Of a DNA stretch of 64,000 nucleotides, positions 63,957 to 64,000 are shown one piece after another. The stretch lies in NCBI GenBank assembly GCA_945871905.1, contig CAMBXL010000001.1, positions 124,001 to 188,000 of the forward strand, given 5' to 3'. This stretch comes from Chitinophaga pinensis (GTDB lineage Bacteria; Bacteroidota; Bacteroidia; NS11-12g; UBA955). Position 1 is the stretch's first letter. Every line of letters starts with the position of its first letter. Both the position numbers and the translations under genes were made by a program. The notes under the pieces are model-generated. The model searched no databases. It saw only the letters and a program-made list of their open reading frames with translations, and had not been told where the DNA came from.

Positions 63957-64000
63957 ACCTTTTTAAATTGTTGTTAAAGGCTGGATGTGGATTTAATTCG

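Overview
The window is a stretch of chromosome from a low-GC member of the Bacteroidota. I infer this from several signs: four secreted proteins with C-terminal type IX secretion (T9SS) sorting domains, a SusC/TonB-type N-terminus at the left edge, a 287-residue Bacteroidota-type primary sigma factor, repeated TAnnTTTG (or TAnnTTCG) promoter -7 boxes a few bases before start codons, DUF4296, DUF6029 and Lacal_2735-type small proteins, a split methionine synthase, and a carotenoid operon with hydroxylase CrtZ. The gene mix points to an aerobic, probably yellow-pigmented free-living bacterium of the Flavobacteriia/Sphingobacteriia/Chitinophagia kind. I cannot name a genus. No tRNA, rRNA, CRISPR array, transposase, phage or plasmid gene was seen.

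Layout. 1-8285: edge of an outer-membrane receptor gene, then glycyl-tRNA synthetase, glycine cleavage T protein, a 57-residue protein, the two-gene 2-oxoacid:ferredoxin oxidoreductase korAB, and a secreted PNGase F-like protein. 8304-18501: rmuC, the crtZ-crtI-crtB operon with an exported protein at its end, dnaB, clpC and an outer-membrane protein. 18502-22203: a repeat-filled gap, a GT-C-like membrane protein, the primary sigma factor and superoxide dismutase. 22348-34071: a PAS histidine kinase and LuxR-type response regulator, a PAP2-like membrane protein, the N-terminal half of MetH, lipoamide dehydrogenase, an MBL hydrolase, MiaE, a DUF6029-MFS pair and a small beta-barrel. 34294-42358: carB, a second repeat-filled gap, and three envelope proteins, one a lipoprotein with four repeated modules and a DUF1566 end. 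42431-54934: trxA, htpG, a YdcF-like protein, yggS, a DUF4296 lipoprotein, mutS2, an acyl-ACP desaturase, a CvfB-like RNA-binding protein, and a GH1 glucosidase coupled to an LpxH-like phosphoesterase. 55203-63956: an orphan small gene, a third repeat-filled gap, a di-haem peroxidase, and three T9SS proteins (PhoX-like phosphatase, GH16 glucanase, carbohydrate-binding-like repeat protein).

How the genes work together. Most of the window is housekeeping. The secreted block at 58-64 kb, with the GH1 enzyme at 52.7 kb, suggests extracellular beta-glucan use (laminarin-like, inferred) plus phosphate scavenging. The crt operon would turn geranylgeranyl diphosphate into lycopene and supply ring hydroxylation, but no lycopene cyclase gene is present here.

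The most unusual structure is non-coding. Three intergenic gaps (18.5-19.0, 37.1-37.6 and 55.6-56.0 kb) share one family of dispersed repeats. These carry 17-base perfect hairpins with a compensatory base change, a 93-base copy pair differing at two positions, and a second short element whose copy supplies the stop codon of a neighbouring gene. A 28-base perfect inverted repeat overlaps the predicted promoter of the PhoX-like gene. I did not find convincing evidence of a new defence system or other new multi-gene system.
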